Assembly (NCBI RefSeq): GCF_035593305.1
Contig: NZ_CP141615.1
Span: 1,240,001-1,304,000 of the forward strand
DNA length: 64,000 nt
Source: Limnochorda sp. L945t
GTDB taxonomy: Bacteria; Bacillota; Limnochordia; Limnochordales; Geochordaceae
Reading direction: 5' to 3'
Shown: in pieces, positions 41,419 through 50,471 of the stretch
Numbering within the stretch: position 1 is the first letter of the stretch
Layout of the letters: every line of letters begins with the position of its first letter
Made by a program: the position numbers and the translations under genes
The notes under the pieces: model-generated
Seen by the model: the letters and a program-made list of their open reading frames with translations, nothing else
Told to the model about the DNA's origin: nothing
Databases searched by the model: none

Positions 41419-42804
41419 TCAGCCCAGGCTGACCCGTTCCTCGGGGTATCGCCACAGCCCGGTGCTGGCCAGCGACCGGCGGGCCAGCGCCATCGCCACC
41501 GTCACCGGGCCGACCCTGCCCATGAGCATGGTGGCGATGATCACCCAGCGCGACGGCGTGGAGAGGTCCGGTGTGATGCCCGTGCTGAGGCCCACGGTCC
41601 CGAAAGCGGAGACCACCTCGAACAGCACCGACAGCGGCTCCATCGCCTCCATCACGAGGATGGAGACCGCCGCCAGGCCACACCACGACCCCGCCAGGAT
41701 GACGAGGCTGACGGCCCGGTAAAGGGTATCCCGGGGCACCCGGCGGTTGAAGAGGATCAGGTCCTCCCGGCCGCTCAAAGCCGACAGCACCGCCGAGCCC
41801 ACCACGGCCGCCGTCGTGGTCTTGATGCCGCCGCCCGTGGACCCCGGAGAGACCCCGATGAACATCAGCGGCAGCATGAAAAGCAGCGTCGCCGCTCGTA
41901 GCTCCCCGGTCGGCACTACGTCGAACCCGGCCGTACGGGGCGTCACGGCCGTGAAGAAAGCCGCCATGGGGCGGTACCACCACGGTAAGGCTCCCAGCGT
42001 ACGGGGGTTGTGCCACTCGACGGCCAGCACGAACAGGAAGCCGGAGGCGATCAGCACCCCTGCCATCGTGAGGGCGACGCGGCTGTGCAGCTGCAGCCGG
42101 CGCCCCGGGCGCCACGACGAGACGTCGGCGATGACCGAAAAGCCGATGCCGCCCACCATCAGCAGGCCCGCCACCGTCAGCACCACGAGAGGATCGGTGA
42201 CGAAACCCCGCAGGCTCGTCCCCCAGAGGTCGAGCCCTGCGTTGTTGAAAGCGGAGACCGAGTGGAACACTGCGAAATAAGCGGACTTCCCCGGCCCCAG
42301 CAGCGGGAGCCAGGCCAGGAACAGCAAGGTGGCCCCCAGGCCCTCGACGAAGAGGGTGACCCCGGCTACCATGCGCACCAGCCGCACGAGGCCCGTCAGG
42401 TAGTCTTGATGGATCTCCTCCTGGACGAGCAACCGGCCCCGCAAGCTGATGCGCCGCCCCAGCAGCACCATGAACAGCGTCGAGACGGTCATCACGCCCA
42501 TGCCGCCGACCTGCATGAGCACCAGCACGACCAGCTGCCCGAACAACGAGAGCCGTTGCCCGATGGGAATGACGGTCAACCCGGTGACGCAGACGGCCGA
42601 CGTGGAGGTGAACATGGCCTCGGTGAAAGTCAGGCGCCCAGGCGTCGTCACGGCGACGGGCAGCATCAGCAAGAGCGCCCCGGTCAGAGCGAGGCTGCCG
42701 TAACCCACCACCAGGAGCCGGCCGGGGCTCATCTGCCCCAGGGCGTGCCGAAGGCGAGACCACGGGCTCGTATACGGTCGAGGGACGGCCTGGCGAGTAT
42801 CCAT
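41419..42804 (-). CDS. ktrB: Potassium uptake protein KtrB/TrkH family
   Basis: A 461-residue K+ transporter subunit with the four-fold selectivity filter pattern: SAVCVTGL, SAFNNAGL, TPRTAGFD and SAFGTVGLS. It works with a KtrA-type regulatory subunit, which is not in the window. ATG 42804 is chosen because the predicted transcription start lies at about 42825, where an alternative GTG would be leaderless. Confidence 0.93.
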   Translation of the reverse strand: MDTRQAVPRPYTSPWSRLRHALGQMSPGRLLVVGYGSLALTGALLLMLPVAVTTPGRLTFTEAMFTSTSAVCVTGLTVIPIGQRLSLFGQLVVLVLMQVGGMGVMTVSTLFMVLLGRRISLRGRLLVQEEIHQDYLTGLVRLVRMVAGVTLFVEGLGATLLFLAWLPLLGPGKSAYFAVFHSVSAFNNAGLDLWGTSLRGFVTDPLVVLTVAGLLMVGGIGFSVIADVSSWRPGRRLQLHSRVALTMAGVLIASGFLFVLAVEWHNPRTLGALPWWYRPMAAFFTAVTPRTAGFDVVPTGELRAATLLFMLPLMFIGVSPGSTGGGIKTTTAAVVGSAVLSALSGREDLILFNRRVPRDTLYRAVSLVILAGSWCGLAAVSILVMEAMEPLSVLFEVVSAFGTVGLSTGITPDLSTPSRWVIIATMLMGRVGPVTVAMALARRSLASTGLWRYPEERVSLG

Positions 42805-42831
42805 CGGTGTCTCTTTGCCCAGCACAGCACG

Positions 42832-42860
42832 AATATACCAGGCCGCCCCCGGCAGGGCAA
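42832..42860 (-). promoter_or_regulatory. ktrB promoter
   Basis: On the minus strand TTGCCC (42860-42855) and TATATT (42837-42832) with a 17-base spacer, directly between gerW and ktrB. Confidence 0.7.
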
Positions 42861-42875
42861 ATCATTCGAGGCGCG

Positions 42876-43454
42876 TCACTCGAACTCGATGGACAACCGT
42901 CTCCCTTGCCCCTGATCCTGGTGGTCCTCCTGCCTCCCGGCGCTCGCGCCGTGGCGGCCGATCGCGCTGGCGGCCTCGCTCGCTCCCCGCACGGCCTGCT
43001 CCGGCTCTTCCCGCAGCGCCGACTGGCCGTCGACCGCGGCCGGCTGGCCGGTCCACCTCTGGATCTGGTCGAACAGCCGCGGCGCCAGGTCGAGCAGCCG
43101 ATCGTAAATGGCCCGTTCGGATACCGGCAAGAGCCGTACCTGGCCCTTCCCCACCACGAGGAAGGCCACGGGGCTGAGGCTCACCCCTGCTCCGCTCCCA
43201 CCCCCGAAGGGAAAGCCCGTGCGACTGCCGTCGGCGATCTCGAACTCCGAGCCGCCGGCGACGAAGCCGAAGCTCACTCGGGAGACGGGGATGATCACCG
43301 TGCCGTCCGGCGCCTCGACCGGTACGCCCAGGATCGTGTTGACGTCCACCATGGACTTGAGGCTGTCCATGGCGGTGTGCATCAGCTCGTCGATGGGATG
43401 CCGCCCCCGGTTGGACTCGGAGACCGAAGGCTGGCCGCCTTCAGGGGACTCCAT
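42876..43454 (-). CDS. gerW: GerW family spore protein (YtfJ)
   Basis: A 192-residue protein of the YtfJ/GerW family, a forespore product needed for normal germination in Bacillus. Core features are a helix followed by GVPVEAPDGTVIIPVSRVSFGFVAGG and the Gly-rich FPFGGGSGAGVSLSPVAFLVV. The last 45 residues are polar and rich in Gln and Arg. The ATG overlaps the end of scpB by 14 bases. Confidence 0.93.
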   Translation of the reverse strand: MESPEGGQPSVSESNRGRHPIDELMHTAMDSLKSMVDVNTILGVPVEAPDGTVIIPVSRVSFGFVAGGSEFEIADGSRTGFPFGGGSGAGVSLSPVAFLVVGKGQVRLLPVSERAIYDRLLDLAPRLFDQIQRWTGQPAAVDGQSALREEPEQAVRGASEAASAIGRHGASAGRQEDHQDQGQGRRLSIEFE

Positions 43455-44067
43455 CTGCCTGTTTCCCCCTCCCGTGGTGACCTTCCGTAGTTTGAGCCGC
43501 AGGTGCTCCCGCCATGCCAGCGGGTGCCCCCGGCCCGTCCAGGGGCGGAAGGTTCTCCAGGGAGGCAAGCCCGAACATCTCCAGAAAGCGGCGCGTCGTC
43601 CGGTAGTAGACGGGCCGACCCGGGCCGTCGCCCCGGTAAGCCACCTCGATGAGGCCTCGCTCGAGGAGCGTACCGAGGGGCCCCTCGCAGTTGACGCCCC
43701 GAAGGTGCTCGATGTCGGCCCGCGATACGGGTTGACGGTACGCAACGATGGCCAGCGTCTCGATGGCGGCTTTGGAGAGCACGGGACGCCGGACGCCACC
43801 GGCCGCCCGCCGCACGACGCCGAAGAAGCGGGCCCGGCTCACGAGCTGGTAGCCGCCCGCCACCTCCGCCACCTGGACGCCGTGCCCGCACCGGTCGAGG
43901 TGATCCCGCAGCCCCTCGACGGCCCTGCGGGCCCCCGGCTCGTCCACCTCCAGCGCACGCGCGAGTTCCGCGATGGTAAGGGGCCGGGCCACCGAGAAAA
44001 GCGCGGCCTCGCAGGCGGCTTCCAGCGAATCGAGCGGCGGGCCGGCCGTCAGCGCTTGCGGATCCAT
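43441..44067 (-). CDS. scpB: Segregation and condensation protein B
   Basis: A 208-residue kleisin-interacting subunit of the SMC complex with two winged-helix domains. SLEAACEAALFSVARPLTIAELA begins the first, and the conserved VLSKAAIETLAIVAYRQPVSRADIEHLRGVN marks the second. The C-terminal 30 residues are low complexity. It overlaps scpA by 19 bases. Confidence 0.94.
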   Translation of the reverse strand: MDPQALTAGPPLDSLEAACEAALFSVARPLTIAELARALEVDEPGARRAVEGLRDHLDRCGHGVQVAEVAGGYQLVSRARFFGVVRRAAGGVRRPVLSKAAIETLAIVAYRQPVSRADIEHLRGVNCEGPLGTLLERGLIEVAYRGDGPGRPVYYRTTRRFLEMFGLASLENLPPLDGPGAPAGMAGAPAAQTTEGHHGRGKQADGVP

Positions 44068-44837
44068 ATCCGCCCGTCCTGCTGCTGCAGCCAGACCTCG
44101 CCCACCTTGACCAGCTCCAGCACCGCCAGGAACAGCCCGATGACCTCCCCCCGATCCCCGGCCTGGGTCAAGAGGTTTTCCATGTCCACCGGGTCGTGGC
44201 CCAGCATGCTCCTCACCCGCCCAAACAGACGCGGCCAGTCCAGGCTGGGCGCGGGAGCGCCCCGGGCACGCTCGGCCATGGCCTGCCGCCCGAGCACCCG
44301 CACCAGCGCGCCCGCCAGCGCGTCTGCGCCCACGTGAGGCATGGCCTCGGGCCAGGACTGCATCCACGACTCGATGGTCCGGATGAGTTCGGACGGAGCC
44401 GGTCGGGGCTGGTGGCGGCTCCAGGCGTCCGCCTGCTCCTCGAGCAAGACGGCCGCCTCTCGGAAGCGCCGGTAGAGCTCCGCCTGGGCTTCCAGTTCGG
44501 CCGAAGGATCGGGGCCCGCCTCGTCTTCGTCCTCTGCCGGCGACAGGGCAGGCGTGGGGGCCTCGGTGACGGCCGCCTCTGCTGGAGCGACGGGGGAAGG
44601 TGCCACCAGGCGGGCCTTGACCAGCACCATCTCCGAGAGCACCCGCAACGCGTCGGCGGCCCGGTTGAGCCAGCGCTCCTGTTGCTGGAAATCCTCCGGC
44701 ACGGGGCCGAGCTCCCGGATGGTCTGCTGCACGAGGTCGTCCAGCTGCAGCGCCATGGGATCCTGCTGCCCGCTCTGGAGGGCCTCCAGCAGGTCCGCCA
44801 GGTGGGCCGGCGCGCCGGTCTCTTCCACAGCCCTCAT
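44049..44837 (-). CDS. scpA: Segregation and condensation protein A (divergent)
   Basis: A 262-residue kleisin that bridges the SMC heads. The C-terminal winged helix is recognisable (VIGLFLAVLELVKVGEVWLQQQ), and VLSEMVLVKARLV matches the second SMC-contact helix. The usual N-terminal F-E-G-P-L-D-L-L-L segment is absent; residues 1-60 instead read as a charged helical lead with LADLLEALQSG. It may be a genuinely divergent N-terminus. The position between the M50 protease and scpB confirms identity. A Pro/Glu-rich spacer runs from about 80 to 115. Confidence 0.85.
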   Translation of the reverse strand: MRAVEETGAPAHLADLLEALQSGQQDPMALQLDDLVQQTIRELGPVPEDFQQQERWLNRAADALRVLSEMVLVKARLVAPSPVAPAEAAVTEAPTPALSPAEDEDEAGPDPSAELEAQAELYRRFREAAVLLEEQADAWSRHQPRPAPSELIRTIESWMQSWPEAMPHVGADALAGALVRVLGRQAMAERARGAPAPSLDWPRLFGRVRSMLGHDPVDMENLLTQAGDRGEVIGLFLAVLELVKVGEVWLQQQDGRIWIRKR

Positions 44838-45526
44838 ACCCTCCCGGCGCCGATGAGCATCGCCAGCACCTGGTACACGGGGCTCAGGAGCACCTGAGAA
44901 ACCCCGCTCATGATGAGCAGCACCAGCACCAGCGGGCCGTACGCCTCCATCCGAGCGATCGCGATAGCCTGGCGGCTCGACACCAGCCCGGAGAGGATAC
45001 GGGAACCGTCCAGCGGCGGGACGGGGATCAGGTTGAAGGCGGCCAGCCAGAGGTTGATCTCCACGCTGAACTGCAACAAGAGCCCGATCCCGCGCAAGAT
45101 GCCCCACCAGGACGGGTCGACGGCGAGCGGATCGAACGCCTGGAGCAAGCCCAGGAGCAGGTTGCTCACCCAGGCCACCGTCACGTTGGCGAGCGGCCCC
45201 GCCAGCGCCACCCACATCATGCCGCGGCGCGGGTTGTGAAAGTAAGACGGGTTGACGCCCACGGGCTTGGCCCACCCGAATCGGAAGAGGAACAGCATGA
45301 GCGCTCCGATGGGGTCCAGGTGGGCCAGAGGGTTGAGGGTGAGCCTTCCTTCATAACGCGGCGTGGGATCGCCCAGGCGATACGCCACCAGCGCGTGGGC
45401 GAACTCGTGAAGGACGATGGCCGGCAGGATGGCCAGGGTCCACAAGATCAGGGTCTCGATCGTCCAGTGGCCGAATCCCAGCACCTTCGTTCTCACCCCA
45501 TCAAGGACACGCGCCCGGCGTGCCAC
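44834..45526 (-). CDS. Site-2 protease family (M50) membrane protein
   Basis: A 230-residue polytopic metalloprotease. Zinc ligands are His40 and His44 with Glu41 in HEFAHA, and the second motif NLIPVPPLDGSRIL supplies the aspartate. NPLAHLDPIGALML is typical of the YwhC/Rip-like subfamily. The start GTG is 4 bases from the lysA stop and the stop overlaps scpA (ATGA). The substrate is unknown; the short form without PDZ suggests general membrane proteolysis. Confidence 0.92.
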   Translation of the reverse strand: MARRARVLDGVRTKVLGFGHWTIETLILWTLAILPAIVLHEFAHALVAYRLGDPTPRYEGRLTLNPLAHLDPIGALMLFLFRFGWAKPVGVNPSYFHNPRRGMMWVALAGPLANVTVAWVSNLLLGLLQAFDPLAVDPSWWGILRGIGLLLQFSVEINLWLAAFNLIPVPPLDGSRILSGLVSSRQAIAIARMEAYGPLVLVLLIMSGVSQVLLSPVYQVLAMLIGAGRV

Positions 45527-45530
45527 CCCA

Positions 45531-46856
45531 TTATAGACTCCGGTTGGCCCCGAGCGTCTGGACCAGCGCGTCGCAGGCGTACTGGTCCTCGAAGCGCTCC
45601 CGCCGCACCCAAAGGCGCGCCTGGCCTTCCCGCACGGTTACCACCGCCGGCTTGGGCAGCCCGTTGTAATTGGAGGCCATCGAGTGGTGATAGGCACCGG
45701 TGGTCAGCAGGGCCACGACGTCGCCCGGCCGGACTTCCGGCAGCGCGGCCCCGTCTACCAGCACGTCCCCGGACTCGCACAGCCTGCCGGCGATCTCCAC
45801 CGCTTCCGCCGGCGTGCCGTAGGGGTCCCTGGCCAGCACGGCCGTGTACCGGGCCTGGTAGAGCGCCACCCGGGGATTGTCGCTCATGCCCCCGTCGACG
45901 GCGCAGACGATCTCTCCGCCGGCGAGTCGCTTGATGGCCCCGACCCGGTACAGGGTGACGCCGGCCTCGGCGATGATGGAACGGCCCGGTTCCACGATGA
46001 GAAGCGGCATCTCCATCCCGGCCGCCGTGAAGGCCCCTTCGAGCGTTTCGGCCAGGGCCCCGATCAGATCTTCGATGGCGGGAGGCTCGTCGCCGGCGAC
46101 GTAGCGCACCCCCAGGCCTCCGCCCATGTCGACCTCGTAACAGGGGGCGTCGAGCTGGCGGGCCATCTCGATGGCGAAACCGGCTACGACCCGGGCCGCC
46201 TGCCGGTACGGCTCGAGGGAGAGGATCTGCGACCCGATGTGCACGTGGTAGCCTCGCAGGTCGAGACGCGCGCTCCCTAAACAGCGCCGCACGGCCTCCC
46301 GGGCCTGCCCGCCCTCGATCGGGATGCCGAACTTGGAGTGCCGGTGCCCCGTCTGGATCGACCCGTGCGCGCCCGCCCGGATGTCGGGGAGCAGCCGCAG
46401 CAAGACGGGCACCTTGCGGGCCCCGGAGGAGGCGGCGACGCGTTCCAGCTCGTCGAGCTCCCACAGGCTGTCCACGACGATGCGGCCGACGCCGCCCTCG
46501 GCGGCGAGCCGCAGTTCCGCCGGGCTCTTGTTGTTGCCGTGAAGCACCAGCCGGGAGGCGTCCAGGCCGGCCAGCATCGCCAGCCGCCACTCTGCCTCGG
46601 AGGAGACGTCGGCGCCGAGCCCCTCCGAGCGAACGACCTGGGCCATCCCGCCCGTCCAGAAGGCCTTGGCGGCGTAGACCGCCAGTCCTCCGACCGGCTC
46701 CAGGGCCTCCCGGTACCGCCGGCAGCGGTCTCGCACCACCTGCTCGTCCACCACGTAAAGCGGGGTACCGAACTGCTCGGCCAGCTCCAGGGCATCCACG
46801 CCGCCGATGACCAGGTGGCCGGCAGGGTTGACCGTGAGTGGAAAGGGAAACGCCAT
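45531..46856 (-). CDS. lysA: Diaminopimelate decarboxylase
   Basis: A 441-residue PLP enzyme for the last step of lysine synthesis. The PLP lysine is Lys64 in VYAAKAFW, the phosphate-binding EPGRSIIAEAG and the catalytic cysteine in CESGDVLVDG are present, along with HIGSQI. It is the first gene of a group continuing with the M50 protease, scpA, scpB and gerW. Confidence 0.97.
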   Translation of the reverse strand: MAFPFPLTVNPAGHLVIGGVDALELAEQFGTPLYVVDEQVVRDRCRRYREALEPVGGLAVYAAKAFWTGGMAQVVRSEGLGADVSSEAEWRLAMLAGLDASRLVLHGNNKSPAELRLAAEGGVGRIVVDSLWELDELERVAASSGARKVPVLLRLLPDIRAGAHGSIQTGHRHSKFGIPIEGGQAREAVRRCLGSARLDLRGYHVHIGSQILSLEPYRQAARVVAGFAIEMARQLDAPCYEVDMGGGLGVRYVAGDEPPAIEDLIGALAETLEGAFTAAGMEMPLLIVEPGRSIIAEAGVTLYRVGAIKRLAGGEIVCAVDGGMSDNPRVALYQARYTAVLARDPYGTPAEAVEIAGRLCESGDVLVDGAALPEVRPGDVVALLTTGAYHHSMASNYNGLPKPAVVTVREGQARLWVRRERFEDQYACDALVQTLGANRSL

Positions 46857-46981
46857 GTCCTACCCCCTGCTCTCCGGCCGCGCCGTTCGCGCGGACCTGT
46901 GCCGATGGTACCACATGGCAGGGGATCGGACCTGCACGCCTCGCAACGGGCCCGCAGGAGAAGCCTGTCACGCAACGCCCT

Positions 46982-48559
46982 TCAGGAGGGCCCGGGGGAG
47001 GCCTCCTTCGTCTCCTTCGTAGAGGGCGAGGGAGGCTTGCTGGTGCGAACGGCCGGGATCGGATAGCGCATCAAAAGGCGCGACAGCGCCTTGCCGTCGA
47101 AGGGCGCCAGCGGCCACAGGTAAGGCAGGAAGAAGGACCGGGTGAGCGCCATCCCGTAGAGCATCAAGGTCAGGCCGGCTGCCAGACCCCACAGCCCTTG
47201 CCACGCGGCCAGGGCAATCAAGGGGTACTGGAAGAGCCTCAGGGCAAGGGCGAACTCCAGCGCCGGGGTCGTGAACGACCCGATGGCGGCCAGCGCGGAG
47301 TACAGGATGGTCTCGTTGACGAACAACCCCGTCTGCACGGCGAACTGCCCGAGGAGCACCGCACCGACGAGACCGATGGAGGTGGAGAGCGCCTCGGGGG
47401 TGTGGATGAGCGCCATCCGGATGATATCGAGCCCGAGGGTCAACAGCAGCAGCTGCAGCCAGACCGGAAAGACGCTCGGCTTGCGGGGGCCCATCCAGCC
47501 GAGCCAGGGCGGGAGATGCGGCATCTGCGAGACGAGCGCCACCCAAAGCGGCACCAGCACGACCGACATGACGATGGCGAAGAAGCGCACCCACCGCAGG
47601 TAGGTGCCCACCACCGGTGTCTGCACGTACTCCTCGGCGTGCTGGGTAAACTGCCAGACGTTGGCCGGCAGGATCATGGCGGAGGGGGCGGTGTCGACGA
47701 TGACGGCGACGTACCCTTCCAGCAGATGGCTGGCCGTGACGTCAGGACGTTCGGTGTACCGGACCCTGGGAAAGGGATTGAAGCGCGAGCCCGACAGGTA
47801 CTCCTCGAGGTTCTTGCTGCCCATGGGCAAGGCGTCCGCCCGTATGGAGACCAGCCGACGCCGGATCTCGTCCACCAGGTCCTTGGGCGCCAGATCCTCG
47901 ACGTAGAGCAAGAAGACGTCCGTCTTGGAACGTATCCCGACCTTCAGGGCCTCGACCCGCAGATGGGGATCGCGGAGCCGGCGGCGCACCATGTTGACGT
48001 TGAGCAGGCCGGTCTCGACGAACCCTTCCCGGGAGCCGCGGGTGACCCGTTCGATGGGGGGCTCGTCCACCGACCGGGCAGGATAGCGGCGCAGGTCGAT
48101 GAGGAGGATCTGGTCGACCCCCGCCACCACCAGCGCCGCCTGGCCTACCAGCACCTCGTCGGCGGCTTCCTCGGGCTTTTGGACCCACTTCACCTCGAAG
48201 TAGGAAACCAGCTTCTGTTCCAGCTGCCGGCGGGGATCGCCCTCCAGCGCGCTGGGCTCCGCCTGCATGAGCGCCTGCAGCACTCGCATGGCGGGCGTCG
48301 CCAGCATGAACCCGTCGAGGTGGATGAAGGCTCCGTCCCGCCCGGCGACCTGGATGTTGCGGACGATGATGTCGAAACTGGTCTCGGCGCCCAGCCGGGC
48401 CTTGATGGCCTGGACCCACTCGTCGAAGCGGCCGCGCTCCGCGCCGGCAGCCTGCGACCGGCCCGCCCCGTCGGCGCCGGCCCTGGATGGCCCGTCCCCA
48501 GGCGTTTGCGGCGCCAGAAGCTGTCGAGGTCGGAGGGGGCGTGGCCTCTCGAGCTTCAT
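46982..48559 (-). CDS. spoVAF: Spore germination protein SpoVAF (GerA family A subunit)
   Basis: A 525-residue member of the GerA/SpoVAF family. A cytoplasmic N-terminal domain (about 60-300, with FDIIVRNIQVAGRDGAFIHLDGF and DPHLRVEALKVGIRSKTDV) is followed by about five membrane helices. The GSRFNPFPRVRYTERPDVTASHLLEG segment is diagnostic. Its place beside spoVAE, spoVAD and spoVAC identifies it as SpoVAF, which modulates Ca-dipicolinate movement during germination. It has a 55-residue polar lead and a Ser/Lys-rich tail. Confidence 0.9.
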   Translation of the reverse strand: MKLERPRPLRPRQLLAPQTPGDGPSRAGADGAGRSQAAGAERGRFDEWVQAIKARLGAETSFDIIVRNIQVAGRDGAFIHLDGFMLATPAMRVLQALMQAEPSALEGDPRRQLEQKLVSYFEVKWVQKPEEAADEVLVGQAALVVAGVDQILLIDLRRYPARSVDEPPIERVTRGSREGFVETGLLNVNMVRRRLRDPHLRVEALKVGIRSKTDVFLLYVEDLAPKDLVDEIRRRLVSIRADALPMGSKNLEEYLSGSRFNPFPRVRYTERPDVTASHLLEGYVAVIVDTAPSAMILPANVWQFTQHAEEYVQTPVVGTYLRWVRFFAIVMSVVLVPLWVALVSQMPHLPPWLGWMGPRKPSVFPVWLQLLLLTLGLDIIRMALIHTPEALSTSIGLVGAVLLGQFAVQTGLFVNETILYSALAAIGSFTTPALEFALALRLFQYPLIALAAWQGLWGLAAGLTLMLYGMALTRSFFLPYLWPLAPFDGKALSRLLMRYPIPAVRTSKPPSPSTKETKEASPGPS

Positions 48560-48607
48560 GGGCCGGCTTCGTTCCCTCCCGCAGGCGGCACGTTCACGGG
48601 GCGGCCC

Positions 48608-48940
48608 TCAGCGCAGGGCCGTGGGGACGAACATGTCCACGACGCCGATGATCAGCGCGGCCAACAGGGCCCCCAGGATGGTCACCGACATGCCCGGCAC
48701 GATGAACTGGGCGGCCCAGATCACGACGGCCGATACGATGAATCCTACGATGCCCCGCCCGTACGGCGAGACGTTACGGCCGAGAAAGACCTCGACCAGC
48801 CACCCGAGGCCGGCGATGACCAGGGCGGCCAGCAGGGCGTTCCAGAAGCCCAGGGTCCGGAAGCCCGGCACGATGGCCCCTACGAACATCAGCACTACGG
48901 CCGATACCACGAATCGTACGACAGCTCGAATCCAGTCCAC
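48608..48940 (-). CDS. Holin-like small membrane protein of the spoVA cluster
   Basis: A 110-residue protein with three or four hydrophobic helices (VRFVVSAVVLMFVGAIVPGF, then NALLAALVIAGLGWLVEVFLG, then IVGFIVSAVVIWAAQFIVPG), annotated elsewhere as phage holin family but unlikely to be a holin here. There is an internal duplication: the first and third segments and their VPG ends are alike. GTG 48940 follows GGAGGTG. Its place between spoVAE and spoVAF points to a spore membrane role. Confidence 0.75.
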   Translation of the reverse strand: MDWIRAVVRFVVSAVVLMFVGAIVPGFRTLGFWNALLAALVIAGLGWLVEVFLGRNVSPYGRGIVGFIVSAVVIWAAQFIVPGMSVTILGALLAALIIGVVDMFVPTALR

Positions 48941-49021
48941 CCTCCAGCACCTCCAGACAGAACTCGGCACGGGTCGCCGGTAGTTTCCCCCGCCCTGGAC
49001 CCCTGCTATGCCGCCCCCGCC

Positions 49022-49372
49022 TTACCCGCGAGGGTGGAAGATGACGGCCATGACCACCCCGAAGAGGATCGAGGCGGCCGTCACGGCGCCGGCCACCTCG
49101 AAGGTCCCCGACAGCGCGCCCCACCAGCCCTCACGCCGCAGGTGATCCACGATGCCCTTGGTGAGCACGTATCCGAAGTTGGAGACGGGCACGGCCGCGC
49201 CGGCCCCGGCGAAGCGCACCAGCGGCTCATACAGGCCGAGACCCGCCAGTGCCGCCCCCGCGACCACGTAGAGCACCATGGTGTGTCCTGCGGTGAGGCG
49301 CGTGCCGTCGATGATCAGCTGTCCGATGGCGCACAACAGGCCGCCGACGAGAAAGGCCCAGAGGTACTGCAC
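49022..49372 (-). CDS. spoVAE: Stage V sporulation protein AE
   Basis: A 116-residue membrane protein of the SpoVAC/SpoVAE family, part of the channel for Ca-dipicolinic acid in the spore inner membrane. LWAFLVGGLLCAIGQLIID and GLGLYEPLVRFAGAGAAVPVSNFGY are characteristic; the latter is shared with SpoVAC. Confidence 0.94.
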   Translation of the reverse strand: MQYLWAFLVGGLLCAIGQLIIDGTRLTAGHTMVLYVVAGAALAGLGLYEPLVRFAGAGAAVPVSNFGYVLTKGIVDHLRREGWWGALSGTFEVAGAVTAASILFGVVMAVIFHPRG

Positions 49373-49393
49373 CCGATCCCCTCCTGCCGGCCC

Positions 49394-50464
49394 TTACGAG
49401 ACGCCAGGCCGTTCGATGGTGACGGCGTGGGCCGTTACCGGAATGCTCTCCCCTTGCAGATGGGTGGTCGGACTGTGAAGGCTGCCGGTACCGATGACCA
49501 GGACGCGGTTGACCAGGCCTTTGGCCATGGCCTTGAGGAGGTAGCCGGAGACGACGCACGCGGTGGCCCCCAGCCCGCTTCCACCGGCGTGGACGTCCTG
49601 GTGTGCGGGGTTGTACATCAGGACGCCGCAATCGCTGTGGCGCCCGTCGATGTCCAGGCCGTGGCGGTCCTTGAGCCAGTCCAGCAGGATGCGCGATCCC
49701 ACCTGGCCGAGGTCGCCCGTGAGGATCCAGTCGAAATCCTCCAACCTGCGCCCCGTGTCCTGCAGGTGGCGCAGCAGGGTATCCTCCGCGGCCGGCACCA
49801 TGGCGGAGCCCATGTCGTACGGATCCTTGAGCCCCATGTCCAGGATCTTCCCGAAGGTCGCGTGCGTGACGAGCAGGCTGTCGTCCGGCCCGGTGGCTGC
49901 GAGCACCACGGCTCCCGCCCCCGTGACCGTCCATTGGGCCGTGGGGGGCCGCTGGACGCCGAGCTCGGTCGGGAACCGGTACTGGCGCTCGGCAGCGTCG
50001 TGGTGGCTCGACGCCCCGACCACCGCGCGCTGGGCGAAGCCCGCGTCGACCATGGCCGCCGCCAGGGCGATGCCGCCCGCGAACCCGGCGCACGCCGAGT
50101 AGACGCCGACGTGCGGGATGGGTATCGAGCGCATGGCGAAGTTGCCGCTCACGTTCTGGTTGAGCAGGTCGGTGGTGAGGGCCAGGTCGATCTCCTGGTC
50201 CGTGAGGCCGGCCCGCTGAACGGCCTGTTGCACGGCCTCCTTCAGCATCTTGCTCTCGGTGCGCTCCCAGCAGCGCTCCCCGTAAAAAGTGTCCTCGAGG
50301 CACGTGTCCATGTAGCCGCCCATGGGGCCCTTGCACTCCATGGGCCCGGCCACGGTGAAGCCCGCCAGGATGCGCGGAGGCAGCAAGAAGCGTACGGTAC
50401 CCGGGCCCATCCGCCGCTGGCCGGCGACCTGGGCGGGTGGGACCGTCAGGCTTGTGCCGGGCAC
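49394..50464 (-). CDS. spoVAD: Stage V sporulation protein AD
   Basis: A 356-residue thiolase-fold protein that binds dipicolinic acid and is needed for its uptake. Typical parts are GPMECKGPMGGYMDTCLEDTFYGERCWERTESKM, IPHVGVYSACAGFAGG and the C-terminal GSGLGATACVVSGYLL. It is about 20 residues longer than Bacillus SpoVAD at the N-terminus. Confidence 0.96.
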   Translation of the reverse strand: MPGTSLTVPPAQVAGQRRMGPGTVRFLLPPRILAGFTVAGPMECKGPMGGYMDTCLEDTFYGERCWERTESKMLKEAVQQAVQRAGLTDQEIDLALTTDLLNQNVSGNFAMRSIPIPHVGVYSACAGFAGGIALAAAMVDAGFAQRAVVGASSHHDAAERQYRFPTELGVQRPPTAQWTVTGAGAVVLAATGPDDSLLVTHATFGKILDMGLKDPYDMGSAMVPAAEDTLLRHLQDTGRRLEDFDWILTGDLGQVGSRILLDWLKDRHGLDIDGRHSDCGVLMYNPAHQDVHAGGSGLGATACVVSGYLLKAMAKGLVNRVLVIGTGSLHSPTTHLQGESIPVTAHAVTIERPGVS

Positions 50465-50471
50465 CTGCCGC

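Noticed and set aside
42825-42827. GTG 42825 as the ktrB start
   Set aside because: It coincides with the predicted transcription start of the TTGCCC/TATATT promoter and has no ribosome binding site; ATG 42804 fits better.
48608-48940. Prophage holin
   Set aside because: No phage genes are nearby, and the gene is embedded between spoVAE and spoVAF.
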